NCBI RefSeq assembly: GCF_013408335.1
Contig: NZ_JACBZR010000001.1
Span: 4,503,501-4,567,500 of the forward strand
Direction: 5' to 3'
DNA: 64,000 nt
From: Nocardioides panzhihuensis
GTDB taxonomy: Bacteria; Actinomycetota; Actinomycetes; Propionibacteriales; Nocardioidaceae
Shown: positions 16,409 to 25,454 of the stretch, in pieces
Layout of the letters: the number at the start of each line of letters is the position of its first letter
How positions within the stretch are numbered: position 1 is the stretch's first letter
Made by a program: the position numbers and the translations under genes
The notes under the pieces: generated by a model
The model's input: only the letters and a program-made list of their open reading frames with translations
Database searches by the model: none
What the model was told of the DNA's origin: nothing

Positions 16409-17761
16409 ATGGGGGATTTCATCAGGATCAGGTACGTCAGACGGGCACTCGGCGCCAGCTTGATCGCCGGCGTCATCGGGGTCGCCGGGCTCGCCGTGCC
16501 CAGCCCGGCGGCCGCGGCCAACCCGGTCACACCGGGCAGCTTCACCGGCTTCGGCTTCGACCAGTGCGAGGCGCCGTCGCAGATGGCGATGGACCGCTGG
16601 TGGAAGCACTCCAACTTCGGCGCGGTCGGCATCTACATCGCCGGCAACTCGCGCGGCTGTCGCAAGCAGACGAACCTCAGCGCGACCTGGGTGCGCAAGC
16701 AGCAGGCGCGCGGCTGGCGGTTGCTGCCGATCACGCTCGGGCCGCAGGCGTCCTGCAACCCGCAGTTCCCGCGCTACCGCGACGACCCGCGGATCAGCGC
16801 CAGCTCGACCAAGCAGTACGCCGCGGCCAAGCGCCAGGGCATCAGCCAGGCCAACGCGACCGTGGACGCCGCCAAGCGCTACGGCATCGCCGCCGGAAGC
16901 ACGATGTTCTACGACCTCGAGGGCTTCGACACCGGCAACAAGCGCTGCCGCGAGTCGGCGATGTGGTTCGTCTCGGCCTGGAGCCACCGGATCAAGAAGC
17001 TCGGCTACCGCCCCGCGATGTACTCGAGCGCGGCGTCCGGGGTCAAGGCGATGTACGCCGTCTGGAAGGCCCAGCCCCGCGGCTTCGTCTACCCCGCGGA
17101 CCTGTGGATCGCCGACTGGGACGGCCGTGCCAACACCTCCACCAAGTACATCCCCAACAGCCCCTGGAATCCGCACCGCCGGGTCAAGCAGTACCGCGGC
17201 CCGCACAAGGAGACCCACGGCGGCGTCACCATCGAGATCGACTCCAACTATGTGGACCTCGGCCGCGGCTCCTCCGCCCGTCGGGTCACCCACTGCGGCG
17301 GCGTGCCGGTCAGCTTCACCAGCTACCCCGACCTGAAGCCGCGGACCAGCTCGTACACGCCCTCGCCGATCTACACGAAGGCGCTCGAGTGCATGCTCCG
17401 CGAGCGCGGGAGCTTCAGCGGCCCCATCGACGGGACGTACGACGCGGGGCTGGTCAGGTCGATCAACGCCTGGCAGCGCTCGCACGGCCTGGCGGTGCGC
17501 AAGACCTGGACCAGAGCCGCGTGGAAGACGCTGTGGGCGGCCAACAGCCGACCGCTGCTCAAGCGCGGCTCCGCCGGCGAAGCGGTCCGCGACCTCCAGC
17601 GCGCCCTCAACGCCACCTCGGCACCCGAGCGCGCGAAGGTCACCGGCGTGCTCGACCAGAACACCCATGTCGCCCTCGTCGCCTATCAGAAGCGGCTCGG
17701 ACGGACTCCGACCGGCATGGCCACCGAGGTCACCTGGTACGACCTCGCCCACGGCCGCTGA
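16409..17761 (+). CDS. Secreted DUF1906 glycoside-hydrolase-like protein with peptidoglycan-binding domains
   Basis: A 450-residue protein. The N-terminus has a signal peptide (ALGASLIAGVIGVAGLAVPSPAAAA). A DUF1906 TIM-barrel domain (about 42-300) follows, with GFGFDQCEAPS, AVGIYIAGNSRGC, MFYDLEGFD (acidic residues at the barrel mouth), LWIADWDG and EIDSNYVD. Two C-terminal peptidoglycan-binding modules follow (about 325-385 and 388-450, the second with LKRGSAGEAVRDLQRALN). It probably acts on, or sits in, the cell wall. Catalysis is inferred from family structure. It is preceded by the sulfatase pseudogene. Confidence 0.88.
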   Translation: MGDFIRIRYVRRALGASLIAGVIGVAGLAVPSPAAAANPVTPGSFTGFGFDQCEAPSQMAMDRWWKHSNFGAVGIYIAGNSRGCRKQTNLSATWVRKQQARGWRLLPITLGPQASCNPQFPRYRDDPRISASSTKQYAAAKRQGISQANATVDAAKRYGIAAGSTMFYDLEGFDTGNKRCRESAMWFVSAWSHRIKKLGYRPAMYSSAASGVKAMYAVWKAQPRGFVYPADLWIADWDGRANTSTKYIPNSPWNPHRRVKQYRGPHKETHGGVTIEIDSNYVDLGRGSSARRVTHCGGVPVSFTSYPDLKPRTSSYTPSPIYTKALECMLRERGSFSGPIDGTYDAGLVRSINAWQRSHGLAVRKTWTRAAWKTLWAANSRPLLKRGSAGEAVRDLQRALNATSAPERAKVTGVLDQNTHVALVAYQKRLGRTPTGMATEVTWYDLAHGR

Positions 17762-17777
17762 TCCCGAACCGGGTCGG

Positions 17778-17813
17778 CGGTCGGGCTCAGGCGAACGGTC
17801 GGGGTCAGGCGAA
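17778..17813. repeat. Tandem 18-bp duplication at a gene end
   Basis: CGGTCGGGCTCAGGCGAA (17778-17795) is repeated at 17796-17813 with one mismatch. The second copy contains the stop codon and last residues of the stress-protein gene; the first lies just beyond it. This looks like a recent local slippage duplication. Confidence 0.8.
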
Positions 17814-18311
17814 CGGGTTGGGGAGCGCGCCGGGGAGACCGGCGAGGAGCTCGCGAGCTCGGGCCGCGACCTTGTGCTCGACCAGGACCTCGTACTTCGT
17901 CGGCACGATGACCTTGACGCTCGAGAAGTCGCGGGTGCCGCGGGTGGCGGCGTAGCCGATCAGCGACCAGACGAGGCCGAAGACGACGCCGAGGAGAATC
18001 GTCGACAGCAGGATGAACAGGAAGTTGTCGTCACCGAAGAGCGACATGATCAGGCCGACGAAGACACCGAGCCACGCTCCGGAGAGGACGCCGGCGAGGG
18101 CGACCTTGCTCCAGGTGAGGCGGCCGGTGATCCGCTCGATCTGCTTCAGCTCGGTGCCGACGATCATGCAGTTCTCGACCGGGAACTCGTGGTCGGAGAG
18201 GAAGTCGACCGTCTTCTGCGCGGCGGCGTAGTCGTCGTAGGTCGCGAGCGACTGGGGAAACTCCAGCTTCAGCGGGCTCTGCGGGTTGCGGACCGGCGAG
18301 TTGAAGGACAT
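17805..18311 (-). CDS. General-stress-protein-type (YflT/GSP17M) membrane protein
   Basis: A 168-residue protein. The N-terminal domain (about residues 18-70, LATYDDYAAAQKTVDFLSDHEFP then CMIVGTELKQIERITG) matches the general stress protein 17M domain. Two glycine-containing hydrophobic segments follow (VALAGVLSGAWLGVFVGLIM and FLFILLSTILLGVVFGLVW). The C-terminal KVIVPTKYEVLVE part looks soluble. The start at 18311 gives MSFNSPVRNPQ; longer frames would overlap the tetR gene. A general-stress role is inferred from the family. Confidence 0.8.
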   Translation of the reverse strand: MSFNSPVRNPQSPLKLEFPQSLATYDDYAAAQKTVDFLSDHEFPVENCMIVGTELKQIERITGRLTWSKVALAGVLSGAWLGVFVGLIMSLFGDDNFLFILLSTILLGVVFGLVWSLIGYAATRGTRDFSSVKVIVPTKYEVLVEHKVAARARELLAGLPGALPNPFA

Positions 18312-18339
18312 GCCCCCAGTGTGCCCGACCGCCGAAGAG

Positions 18340-18891
18340 TCAGGCCTTGAGCACGCCGTTGGCGATGACGTCGAGCATGGGACGTACGTCCTCGGGGGCG
18401 AGCGAGGAATGGTCGGCCATGGTCGCGACGCCGCCGAGGAGGCGGCATACGTCGAGGTTGTCGACACCCTCGCGCAGCACGCCGTTGTCGGCCATCTCCG
18501 CGAGGACACTCTCGTTGGCGTCGGCATAGGTCTGGCACTTGGTGCGCAGCGGGGAGTCCTGGCAGCCCAGGGACGCCGTGATCTTGGCGGCAGCGCCCTG
18601 GTGGCGGGTCAGCAGAGCGACGTACTCCTCGAACCAGGCGAGCAGCTTCTCCCGGCACCCGCCCTCGGTCGCCATCGCCTTCTCGACCTGGCCGGCGACC
18701 TCCTCGATCCAGGTCGCCATGATCGCCTCGTGGAGCGCCTCGCGAGTGGGGAAGTGACGGTAGAGGGTGCCTGGACCGACGCCGGCACGCCGGGCGACCT
18801 CGTCCAGGGGCGCGTCCAGACCGCGCTCCTTGAAGACCTCGTGGGCGACCTCGATCAGCCGCTCGCGGTTGCGCTGCGCGTCGGCTCTCAT
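18340..18891 (-). CDS. TetR-family repressor of the divergent MFS pump
   Basis: A 183-residue repressor. The N-terminal HTH is clear: RERLIEVAHEVFKERG, LDEVARRAGVGPGTLYRHFPTREAL. The C-terminal part (about 70-183) is the ligand-binding helical domain. The ATG at 18891 has a strong ribosome site (GAGGAGG). It is divergent from the DHA2 pump at 19063, and the intervening 171 bp hold two matching operator-like sequences, so it most likely represses the pump, and perhaps itself, until an inducing drug binds. Confidence 0.9.
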   Translation of the reverse strand: MRADAQRNRERLIEVAHEVFKERGLDAPLDEVARRAGVGPGTLYRHFPTREALHEAIMATWIEEVAGQVEKAMATEGGCREKLLAWFEEYVALLTRHQGAAAKITASLGCQDSPLRTKCQTYADANESVLAEMADNGVLREGVDNLDVCRLLGGVATMADHSSLAPEDVRPMLDVIANGVLKA

Positions 18892-18976
18892 CCGGACCTC
18901 CTCAGTGGCTACCGCGGGCTGCGGGGGCCTCAAGTTAACAGCAGTCTGCGCCGCAGCATTCAAATGCATTGCTAAC

Positions 18977-19021
18977 CGGAGACTCCCTCCGCTAATCTCG
19001 ATCAAGCGGAGCATGCCTCCG
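18977..19021. promoter_or_regulatory. Two CGGAG-N5-CTCCG operators between tetR and the MFS pump gene
   Basis: CGGAG-N5-CTCCG occurs at 18977-18991 and again at 19007-19021. The centres are 30 bp apart, about three helical turns, so both face the same side of the DNA. They lie between the divergent tetR (start 18891) and pump (start 19063) genes. This arrangement fits cooperative binding by two TetR dimers. Confidence 0.75.
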
Positions 19022-19062
19022 TTTCACTGTACTCCTCCTCCGTCTCCAACAGGAGCTCTTGA

Positions 19063-20502
19063 ATGACATCCACCGTGGCACCACCCAAGCCACCTGCGGC
19101 CACCAAGGCCGCCGGCGCCGGGATCGCCCTGGTCCTGGTCGCCCAGCTGATGATCGTGCTCGACTCGGCCGTCGTGAACGTCGCACTCCCCCGGATCGCC
19201 GACGATCTCGAGTTCACCCCGGCGGCACTCACCTGGGTGCTCAACGGCTACTCCCTGGCCTTCGGCGGCCTGCTGCTGCTCGGCGGTCGCCTCGGCGACG
19301 TCTTCGGCAGGCGGCGTACGTTCGTGGCCGGCCTCGCCGTCTTCACCCTCTTCTCCTTGGCCGGCGGCCTCGCGCCGACCGACGACCTGCTGGTCATCTC
19401 CCGCGCGTTGCAGGGCTTCGGGGCCGCGATCGCCGCGCCTCAGGTGCTCGCACTGCTGACCACCTCCGCGAAGGACGAGGCCGGTCGCGCCAAGGCGATC
19501 GCACTCTTCGCCGCGGTCTCCTCCAGCGGCGCCTCGATCGGGCTGATCCTCGGCGGCGTCCTGACCGACATCGCGTCGTGGCGCTGGACGCTGTTCATCA
19601 ACGTACCGATCGGCCTCGTCGTGCTCGCCCTCGTCGGCCGCCTCGTCTCCGAGACCGCACCGCGACCGGGACGCTTCGACATCGTGGGCGCGGTGACCGC
19701 CACCGGCGGCGCCGCCGCGATCGTGTGGTCGCTGATCGGCGCCCCCGAGCACGGCTGGACCTCCGCGCGCACCGTCGGCGGCATCGTCGTCGGCCTGCTC
19801 CTGCTGGTCGTCCTCGTGCTCACCGAGCGTCGGGTCGCCCACCCGCTGCTGCAGCTCCACCTCTTCGACAGCCATCGCCGCGTCGCCGCCTTCATCGCAG
19901 CGATCGGGTTGGTCGGCGCCCAGTTCGCGACGTTCTACCTCACCGTGATCTACCTGCAGGGCGCGCTGGGTCTGGGGCCGCTCGCCTCCGGCCTGGCGTT
20001 CCTGCCGCTGACCCTGATGATCTTCGCGATGTCCCGGGTGGCGCCTCTGATCGCGGCCCGGATCGGGATGCCCGGGGTGCTGGTCCTCGGCGCCACGGGC
20101 CTGACCGGCTCGTTCGTGTGGCTGAGCACGCTCACCGAGACCAGCACGTACGCCGGCGCCGTCCTGGCCCCGTTCCTCCTCAACGGCGCCTTCGCCTCCC
20201 TCGTCTTCACCTCCACCACGGCCCTCGGCTTGGAGGGAGTCGACGCCGCCCACGCCGGCGCAGCCTCGGGCCTGGTGCAGACGATGCAGCAGCTCGGTGG
20301 CGCCATCGGTCTGGCCGTGATCGCCTCGGTCTACGTCGCCAACGGCACCCCCGGCGAGGCCGTCCCGGGCATGCGCGAGGCCTTCTACGCCGCAGCCGCC
20401 CTCGGCGCAATCGGGATCATCGCCGCACTGACCGTCGTGCTCCGGCGGCCGTCCAGAACGCCTTCGTACGTCACCGGGCCGGCGGCGGTCGAGGTCGACT
20501 GA
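19063..20502 (+). CDS. DHA2-family MFS multidrug efflux transporter
   Basis: A 479-residue, 14-helix proton antiporter of the EmrB/QacA type. Helix 1 has LMIVLDSAVVNVALP, loop 2-3 has GGRLGDVFGRRRTF (motif A), helix 4 SRALQGFGAAIAAPQ and helix 5 SIGLILGGVLTDI (motif C). It exports hydrophobic or cationic compounds; the exact substrate is unknown. The ATG at 19063 follows AACAGGAGCTCTTGA. Expression is probably controlled by the divergent TetR via the two operators upstream. A perfect palindromic terminator follows. Confidence 0.94.
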   Translation: MTSTVAPPKPPAATKAAGAGIALVLVAQLMIVLDSAVVNVALPRIADDLEFTPAALTWVLNGYSLAFGGLLLLGGRLGDVFGRRRTFVAGLAVFTLFSLAGGLAPTDDLLVISRALQGFGAAIAAPQVLALLTTSAKDEAGRAKAIALFAAVSSSGASIGLILGGVLTDIASWRWTLFINVPIGLVVLALVGRLVSETAPRPGRFDIVGAVTATGGAAAIVWSLIGAPEHGWTSARTVGGIVVGLLLLVVLVLTERRVAHPLLQLHLFDSHRRVAAFIAAIGLVGAQFATFYLTVIYLQGALGLGPLASGLAFLPLTLMIFAMSRVAPLIAARIGMPGVLVLGATGLTGSFVWLSTLTETSTYAGAVLAPFLLNGAFASLVFTSTTALGLEGVDAAHAGAASGLVQTMQQLGGAIGLAVIASVYVANGTPGEAVPGMREAFYAAAALGAIGIIAALTVVLRRPSRTPSYVTGPAAVEVD

Positions 20503-20515
20503 GTCACACCGAGGT

Positions 20516-20549
20516 TCGGCCCCGGCTCGCGATCGCGAGCCGGGGCCGA
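20516..20549. terminator. Perfect 34-bp palindrome between converging genes
   Basis: TCGGCCCCGGCTCGCGA (20516-20532) is followed immediately by its exact reverse complement. It sits between the stop of the MFS gene at 20502 and that of the GH89 gene at 20564. Being symmetric and GC-rich, it can act in both directions; no T-run follows. Confidence 0.75.
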
Positions 20550-20563
20550 TTCGTACGCCGGGG

Positions 20564-23500
20564 TCAGCCGCCGTAGACGGCCAGCTCCTGCAGGTGCAAG
20601 GTGTTGGCGTTGCTGGTGTTGCCGGTGCCGGTCACCCGGACGTACCGGAAGCTCCCGCTCACTGCGTACCAGTCCCCCACGTCAGTCTGCGGGGAGTCTG
20701 CCGTCTTGGCTGCGATCGGCGTGTAGGTGATGCCGTCGGCACTGCCCTCCACGGTGTAGCGGTAGGACCGTCGATCCGCGTAGTAGGGCGTCACCCTGAC
20801 CCCGGAGATGGCGTGTGACGCACCGAGATCGACCCGCAGCCACGCCGGCTTGCCGGCGCACTGTGCCGGGTTGCACAGCCAGTTGGTGTGCAGCTTGGCG
20901 TCGACGGCCCGGGCCGGCGTCGCCGCACCCTCGCTGCTGGACGCTGTGGCCGGCTTGCCCTCGCTGAGCGGAGTGGGAAGCTCGCCGCTGCAGGCCAGGG
21001 TCGGCGCCCCGAACGAGGCCGCATCGAAGGAACGGTTGCCGTCGGACCGATCGATCACGATCCGAAGCTGGCGCACTCCGCTGATGTCCACGTCTAGGCG
21101 GACCGCCTCGGTGCCGGTGGCGGCCAACCCGCTGCGCAGCACCGGGGTGGCGTGGATCCGCCGGCCGTCGCCCCACACCTCCACCACCACGTCGCCGTCG
21201 GCAGCATGATTCATCGCATCATCGATGCCGACAACGGTGGTGAACCGCTGACACGACTGGCCCAGCTCGAACCGGGCTTCGCCGGCGGCATTGGTGCCGA
21301 GGCCCTTCGAGTAGGCGACGCCGTCCAGCAGGATCGGCGCGCCGGCGCCGGAGGGGGTCGCCGGAGTCACCGTGTCGCGGGCGATCGGATGCTCCCCGTC
21401 GTGGTTGCGCGAGGAGGAGAACGGCACGTCGCTCAGCTGGGTCCGGCCAGGCCCGTCGACCGGCAGCACCGCTCTGGCCGTCTTCTGCTTCGTCCCGGCC
21501 TGCTGGCCGTAGGTCACCTCGACATCGACCTCGGCCTCGGTTGCCGCCGACGGCAGATCGGCACCGGAAGCGACCGTCCAGCTCATCGTCGCAGTGGCTC
21601 CCGGCGCGAGCCGCGAAGGCAGCTCGCCGGCCGCTGTGGCCACGATGCCGTCCGGAGCGGCGACCCGGGCCGCCAGGTTCTCCAGCGCGGCGAACGGGTT
21701 GTTGTTGGTCACCGTCAACGCGACCGTGCCCGGGTCCTCGCCGATGGTTCCGGCCGGACGGACCGACACAGCCGCACCGAGGTCGGCCGCAGACAGCTGT
21801 TGCAGAGCACGGGTGGCTTCGGCGTAGGTCTCACCCTCGGGCCTCGTCGGGTAGCGATCCGTTGCCCGCGCCCACTCGTCGGCGACCGATTGCCAGCTGA
21901 TCGCCGCCGGCGCTTCACCTGTCCGCAGGGACTCGCGCAGCGCGGCGAAATAGCGTTCCCAGCGAGGTGCGTAGTAGCCGTTGAGCAGGCCGGACCAGTC
22001 GCGATAGGCATAGTCGGTCAGCGACAGGTTCAGCGTCCAGGAGGCGAGGATGCGGCGGGCGTCGTGCTCGAGGGCGGCGGCCTCCTCGGGGGACGAGGCG
22101 AAGGCGCGAGCACTCGCCAGCCAGGGGCCCACCATCTGATCGGCCCGGGTGGCGCTGATCCGGTCGGCGGTGTCGATGGCATCGATCCACGCGGTGGTGA
22201 GTCGGTCGAACTCCGCGGCGTCATGCTCGGCGTACGCCTGCCGGATCTGGGCCAGCAACGGGTGGGAGTATTCGACGACCACCTGCCGAGCGATCTCGGC
22301 GAGGTCGTGTCGGTAGGTGTCGCTGGCGCGCAGCGACGACTTCACCTGCAACAGCGACGGCAGCGCCGCCGCGAAGGCCGCCGGGTCGTAGCGGTTCCCG
22401 GGAGCGGTGTAGCTGCTGGGCCGGGTGGCCGTCAGCGACGGTACGGCGGCGAACAGACCGCTGGTTCCGGCTGAGCGGTTGTTGTTCGGAGCGATCGAGT
22501 AGGCGGTGTCCTGCAAGGTCTTCCAGGCTGCGCGTGCTGCCGGGTCAGTCGCGCCGTAGCGCGCGTCGGCGTATTCGGCGAACCAGGCGTCCAGGTCGAC
22601 CGGCCCGGTCTGCCAGGGCAGCTCGGCGAGGAACTCCATCGCGACCGCGTTGTTGTAGCTGGCCTCCGGAAGGATGGCGATACCGTTCAGCGCGCTGTTC
22701 GGGCGAGCCCGGAACTCGAAGAACCGTTCGTTCCATGCCTTGATCGGTGCACCGACGGTTGAGTTCCCGCCGAAGTTCCAGATCGAGCCGAAGGCGTACG
22801 GCGTGCCCTTCCACTGGGTGTCTCGCTGCGGGTCGAGGTTCCGGTCGGAGAGCCCGTCCACGATCAGCATCCGGCTGCGGTCCACCGCCTCGAGGGTCTC
22901 CTGGCGCGGGTTGCTCTGCCAGCCGAGGGCAACCCAGATGGCACCGGGGTGCGCAGCGTCCAGGGCGTCCTGGACGGCGACCGACGCCTTCCCGACCGGG
23001 ACGGAACCCGCCGACCCGCCCTCGTGCAGCAGGTCCATCTTGTACATAGTCGACGCTCCGACGACCTCGTCCTGGATCTGGTAGAAGCGATCGGCCACCT
23101 GACCGAAGAGCTCCTGGGTAGGGGCCAGCCAGTCCGGCCGACGCAGCCCGGACCAGGTGCCCTGCGGGACGGTGATGGCGCCCGGATTTCGGTCGGCGAA
23201 GTCGGTCGGCACCGTGCCGAAGTAGCCCGGGAGTACCGGCGTGATCCCCATCGAGCGCATGTAGTCTGCGATGCGTCGGCCGAGGTCGGCGCGCTCTTCC
23301 AGCAGGGCGAGAGTGACCGGATCGGTGAAGTTCCACATGTTCTGCATCAGCCACCACTGCTGATAGACCGGCGACGGGATCCAGCCCCGCGCCTCGCTCT
23401 CGGAGTACCCGTACTCCTGCAGCAACCGGTAGTAGACCATCTCGGACCCGACCGGGAGGAACATCTCGTTGACGCCGTGCATGGCGTTGATGTCGACGAG

Positions 23501-24058
23501 CTGCCGCCAGTCGTCGAACGTCCGGAACGGCCCCGAGTAGCCGTCCTCGGTGTCGTTGCCGGAGAACCGGTGCGACACCAGAGATGTGCCTTCGATCGGC
23601 CCCGTGGGCAGAGGCAGGGAGCCGCGGATCGGCACCTGGTTCCCGGTCCAGGAGAGGTCCGCCTTCGCGACCTTCTTCAGGTAGGCGTTGACCCCCATCA
23701 GGAGTGCGGGGGTGCTCGTCCCCTCGACCAGGATCCGGCTCCCCCGGGAGCTGACCCGATACCGGTCCGTGCTGTCCGGGCGCAGCGACAGCTGGAACCT
23801 GGCCGCGTGCCGGCTGCCGAGGAGTCTGACCAGGGCATCCCGGGCCGGGCGGGTGTCGGCCGGGTGCGACGACGCCGCGAACCCGGGCGTCTGCTTCGAT
23901 GGGCCGGCCGCCGCGACGGTAGCCGATCCGGTGGCTGCGAGCAGGCCGAGCAGCATCGCCATGACGATGCCGACGGTGGTTCCTCTGGCCCGCAGCGGGC
24001 TCTGCCGACGATCGCTCGTCGGATGAGCCTGTTGACTGCGTCGCTGGCGTAACGGCAT
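20564..24058 (-). CDS. Secreted GH89 alpha-N-acetylglucosaminidase with NPCBM and F5/8-type C domains
   Basis: A 1164-residue exported enzyme. A long basic N-region and a hydrophobic signal core (about 28-52) precede the GH89 N-domain (about 70-150), TIM barrel (about 160-480) and helical C-domain (to about 760). The presumed catalytic glutamates are Glu346 in KMDLLHEGG and Glu465 in ILPEASYNN, aligning by memory with human NAGLU E316 and E446. After a NEW3-like segment (PGTVALTVTNNNPFAAL) come an NPCBM module (about 870-1020) and a C-terminal discoidin/CBM32 module ending the protein. It should cleave terminal alpha-GlcNAc from glycans such as mucin or heparan-type chains. The divergent ROK regulator probably controls it. 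Confidence 0.92.
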   Translation of the reverse strand: MPLRQRRSQQAHPTSDRRQSPLRARGTTVGIVMAMLLGLLAATGSATVAAAGPSKQTPGFAASSHPADTRPARDALVRLLGSRHAARFQLSLRPDSTDRYRVSSRGSRILVEGTSTPALLMGVNAYLKKVAKADLSWTGNQVPIRGSLPLPTGPIEGTSLVSHRFSGNDTEDGYSGPFRTFDDWRQLVDINAMHGVNEMFLPVGSEMVYYRLLQEYGYSESEARGWIPSPVYQQWWLMQNMWNFTDPVTLALLEERADLGRRIADYMRSMGITPVLPGYFGTVPTDFADRNPGAITVPQGTWSGLRRPDWLAPTQELFGQVADRFYQIQDEVVGASTMYKMDLLHEGGSAGSVPVGKASVAVQDALDAAHPGAIWVALGWQSNPRQETLEAVDRSRMLIVDGLSDRNLDPQRDTQWKGTPYAFGSIWNFGGNSTVGAPIKAWNERFFEFRARPNSALNGIAILPEASYNNAVAMEFLAELPWQTGPVDLDAWFAEYADARYGATDPAARAAWKTLQDTAYSIAPNNNRSAGTSGLFAAVPSLTATRPSSYTAPGNRYDPAAFAAALPSLLQVKSSLRASDTYRHDLAEIARQVVVEYSHPLLAQIRQAYAEHDAAEFDRLTTAWIDAIDTADRISATRADQMVGPWLASARAFASSPEEAAALEHDARRILASWTLNLSLTDYAYRDWSGLLNGYYAPRWERYFAALRESLRTGEAPAAISWQSVADEWARATDRYPTRPEGETYAEATRALQQLSAADLGAAVSVRPAGTIGEDPGTVALTVTNNNPFAALENLAARVAAPDGIVATAAGELPSRLAPGATATMSWTVASGADLPSAATEAEVDVEVTYGQQAGTKQKTARAVLPVDGPGRTQLSDVPFSSSRNHDGEHPIARDTVTPATPSGAGAPILLDGVAYSKGLGTNAAGEARFELGQSCQRFTTVVGIDDAMNHAADGDVVVEVWGDGRRIHATPVLRSGLAATGTEAVRLDVDISGVRQLRIVIDRSDGNRSFDAASFGAPTLACSGELPTPLSEGKPATASSSEGAATPARAVDAKLHTNWLCNPAQCAGKPAWLRVDLGASHAISGVRVTPYYADRRSYRYTVEGSADGITYTPIAAKTADSPQTDVGDWYAVSGSFRYVRVTGTGNTSNANTLHLQELAVYGG

Positions 24059-24070
24059 CGTGCCTCCAGA

Positions 24071-24093
24071 ATTATGAAGAACATTTTCGTAAT
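24071..24093. promoter_or_regulatory. Palindromic operator upstream of the GH89 gene
   Basis: ATTATGAA-N7-TTCGTAAT forms a 23-bp palindrome with one mismatch, ending 12 bp before the GH89 start codon at 24058 (minus strand). It is AT-rich in a GC-rich setting. It lies in the space between the enzyme gene and the divergent ROK regulator, the natural place for a ROK repressor site. Confidence 0.65.
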
Positions 24094-24173
24094 GTGGGCC
24101 ACATCCTCCTCTCGGACCTCGTGGCGGTCAAGGGATCTGTGGATGTCAGGCGAACAGAGGGAGCCGGTAACTT

Positions 24174-25454
24174 GTGGTTCATGGGCGAAGATCGGGACGC
24201 GCGATGAGGGGAGAGTCGAGCGGGAACGGCGTGCTGCGGCGCCTCAACACCACCGCGGTCCTCGAGGGCGTCCGCGCCGCGGGGGCGGCCGGGGCTCGCA
24301 TCACCGAGCTGGCGGCAGACACCCGGTTGACCCGGCCGACCGTCTCCCAGGCGATCGACGAGCTGGCCTCCGCTGCCGTCGTCGAGCCGCTGGCACCGTC
24401 GGAGCCGTCCGGGGCCGGCCGGCCCGCCACTCGATACGTCCTGCGCAGCGGCCTGCTGCCCGTCCTCGGTCTCGACATCGGGCCCCACCGGGTCGCGGCG
24501 ACCATCGTCAACGTCCAGGGCGAGTCACTGGCACACGAGGCGATCGAGGTCCTGCCGGGCTCCGCTCCCGGCTCCGTCCGAGGTCAGGTCGGTGCGCTGG
24601 TCGACGGCGTACTGCGGGCAGCTGGACTACCGGCCGACCGGATCGGCGCGGTGGTCGCCGGTTCACCCGGCGTCGTCGGCCCCGAGCTGAGCCGGGTGAC
24701 CATCGCGCCGTCCGCCCCCGGCAACACCGATGCTGGGCTGTTTGCCGACCTCGCCGAGCGATTCCCGGGGCGGCTGCTGGTGGAGAACGACGCGAACCTC
24801 GCCGCCATCGCGGCCAGCGTCGAGCACCCGGGCCAGACGCTGGTCGTGATCCATTGGGGTGAGCGACTCGGGGCTGGCGTGGTGATCGACGGCACCCTCC
24901 ATCGAGGGGCGCACCGAGCGGCCGGCGAGGTCGGACTGATCCCGGTCTCCGCCGATGGCGTGCAGTTCGACGAGCACGGCCGGGGGCCGCTGGAGCATGC
25001 CCTCGGCGCTGCCGGGATCGCCGAGCTGGCCAGAACGGAGGCGACCCGTCGCCCCGGCGGGGCGCTACCTGCCGATCGGCCGCTGACGGCTCAGCAGGTC
25101 TTTGCCGCCGCCGCGGAGGGTGACCAAGCGGCCGTCGCGGCCGTGTCGGCGGTCGCCAAGAAGATGGTGGAGCGGCTGGCCCCGGTCTTTCTGACGATCG
25201 ACCCGGATGTCGTGGTCCTCACTGGCGGCATCGCCAACGCCGGCGAGTTCCTGGTGGACCAGCTTCGCCGGCTTCTGCCCAGGTTCACACTGGTCCCACC
25301 GGAGCTGGCCCTGCTGGTCCCAGCCGACCGTGCTGTGCTGGCCGGCGCGCTCACCCTGGCCGCGAGCAGAGCCTGGGACGAGCTGATCGCCTCGGTGCAG
25401 CCCGGTCACCCCTGGTCGGTCAGCGAGCCAGGACCTTCTCGGCCAGCGACGTGA
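24174..25454 (+). CDS. ROK-family transcriptional regulator (NagC/XylR type)
   Basis: A 426-residue sugar-responsive repressor. The N-terminal winged HTH (about 20-80) is seen in [28 protein letters not shown]. The ROK domain follows: [15 protein letters not shown] (phosphate loop), [23 protein letters not shown] (catalytic-type Asp) and [22 protein letters not shown]. The zinc motif CxCGxxxC is absent (the region reads [14 protein letters not shown]), so it is a zinc-less variant. A GTG at 24174 with AGAGGGAG upstream was chosen; ATG 24204 is an alternative. Divergent from the GH89 gene, it probably senses GlcNAc or a derivative. Its 3' end overlaps purQ by 35 bp on the opposite strand. Confidence 0.88.
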   Translation: MVHGRRSGRAMRGESSGNGVLRRLNTTAVLEGVRAAGAAGARITELAADTRLTRPTVSQAIDELASAAVVEPLAPSEPSGAGRPATRYVLRSGLLPVLGLDIGPHRVAATIVNVQGESLAHEAIEVLPGSAPGSVRGQVGALVDGVLRAAGLPADRIGAVVAGSPGVVGPELSRVTIAPSAPGNTDAGLFADLAERFPGRLLVENDANLAAIAASVEHPGQTLVVIHWGERLGAGVVIDGTLHRGAHRAAGEVGLIPVSADGVQFDEHGRGPLEHALGAAGIAELARTEATRRPGGALPADRPLTAQQVFAAAAEGDQAAVAAVSAVAKKMVERLAPVFLTIDPDVVVLTGGIANAGEFLVDQLRRLLPRFTLVPPELALLVPADRAVLAGALTLAASRAWDELIASVQPGHPWSVSEPGPSRPAT

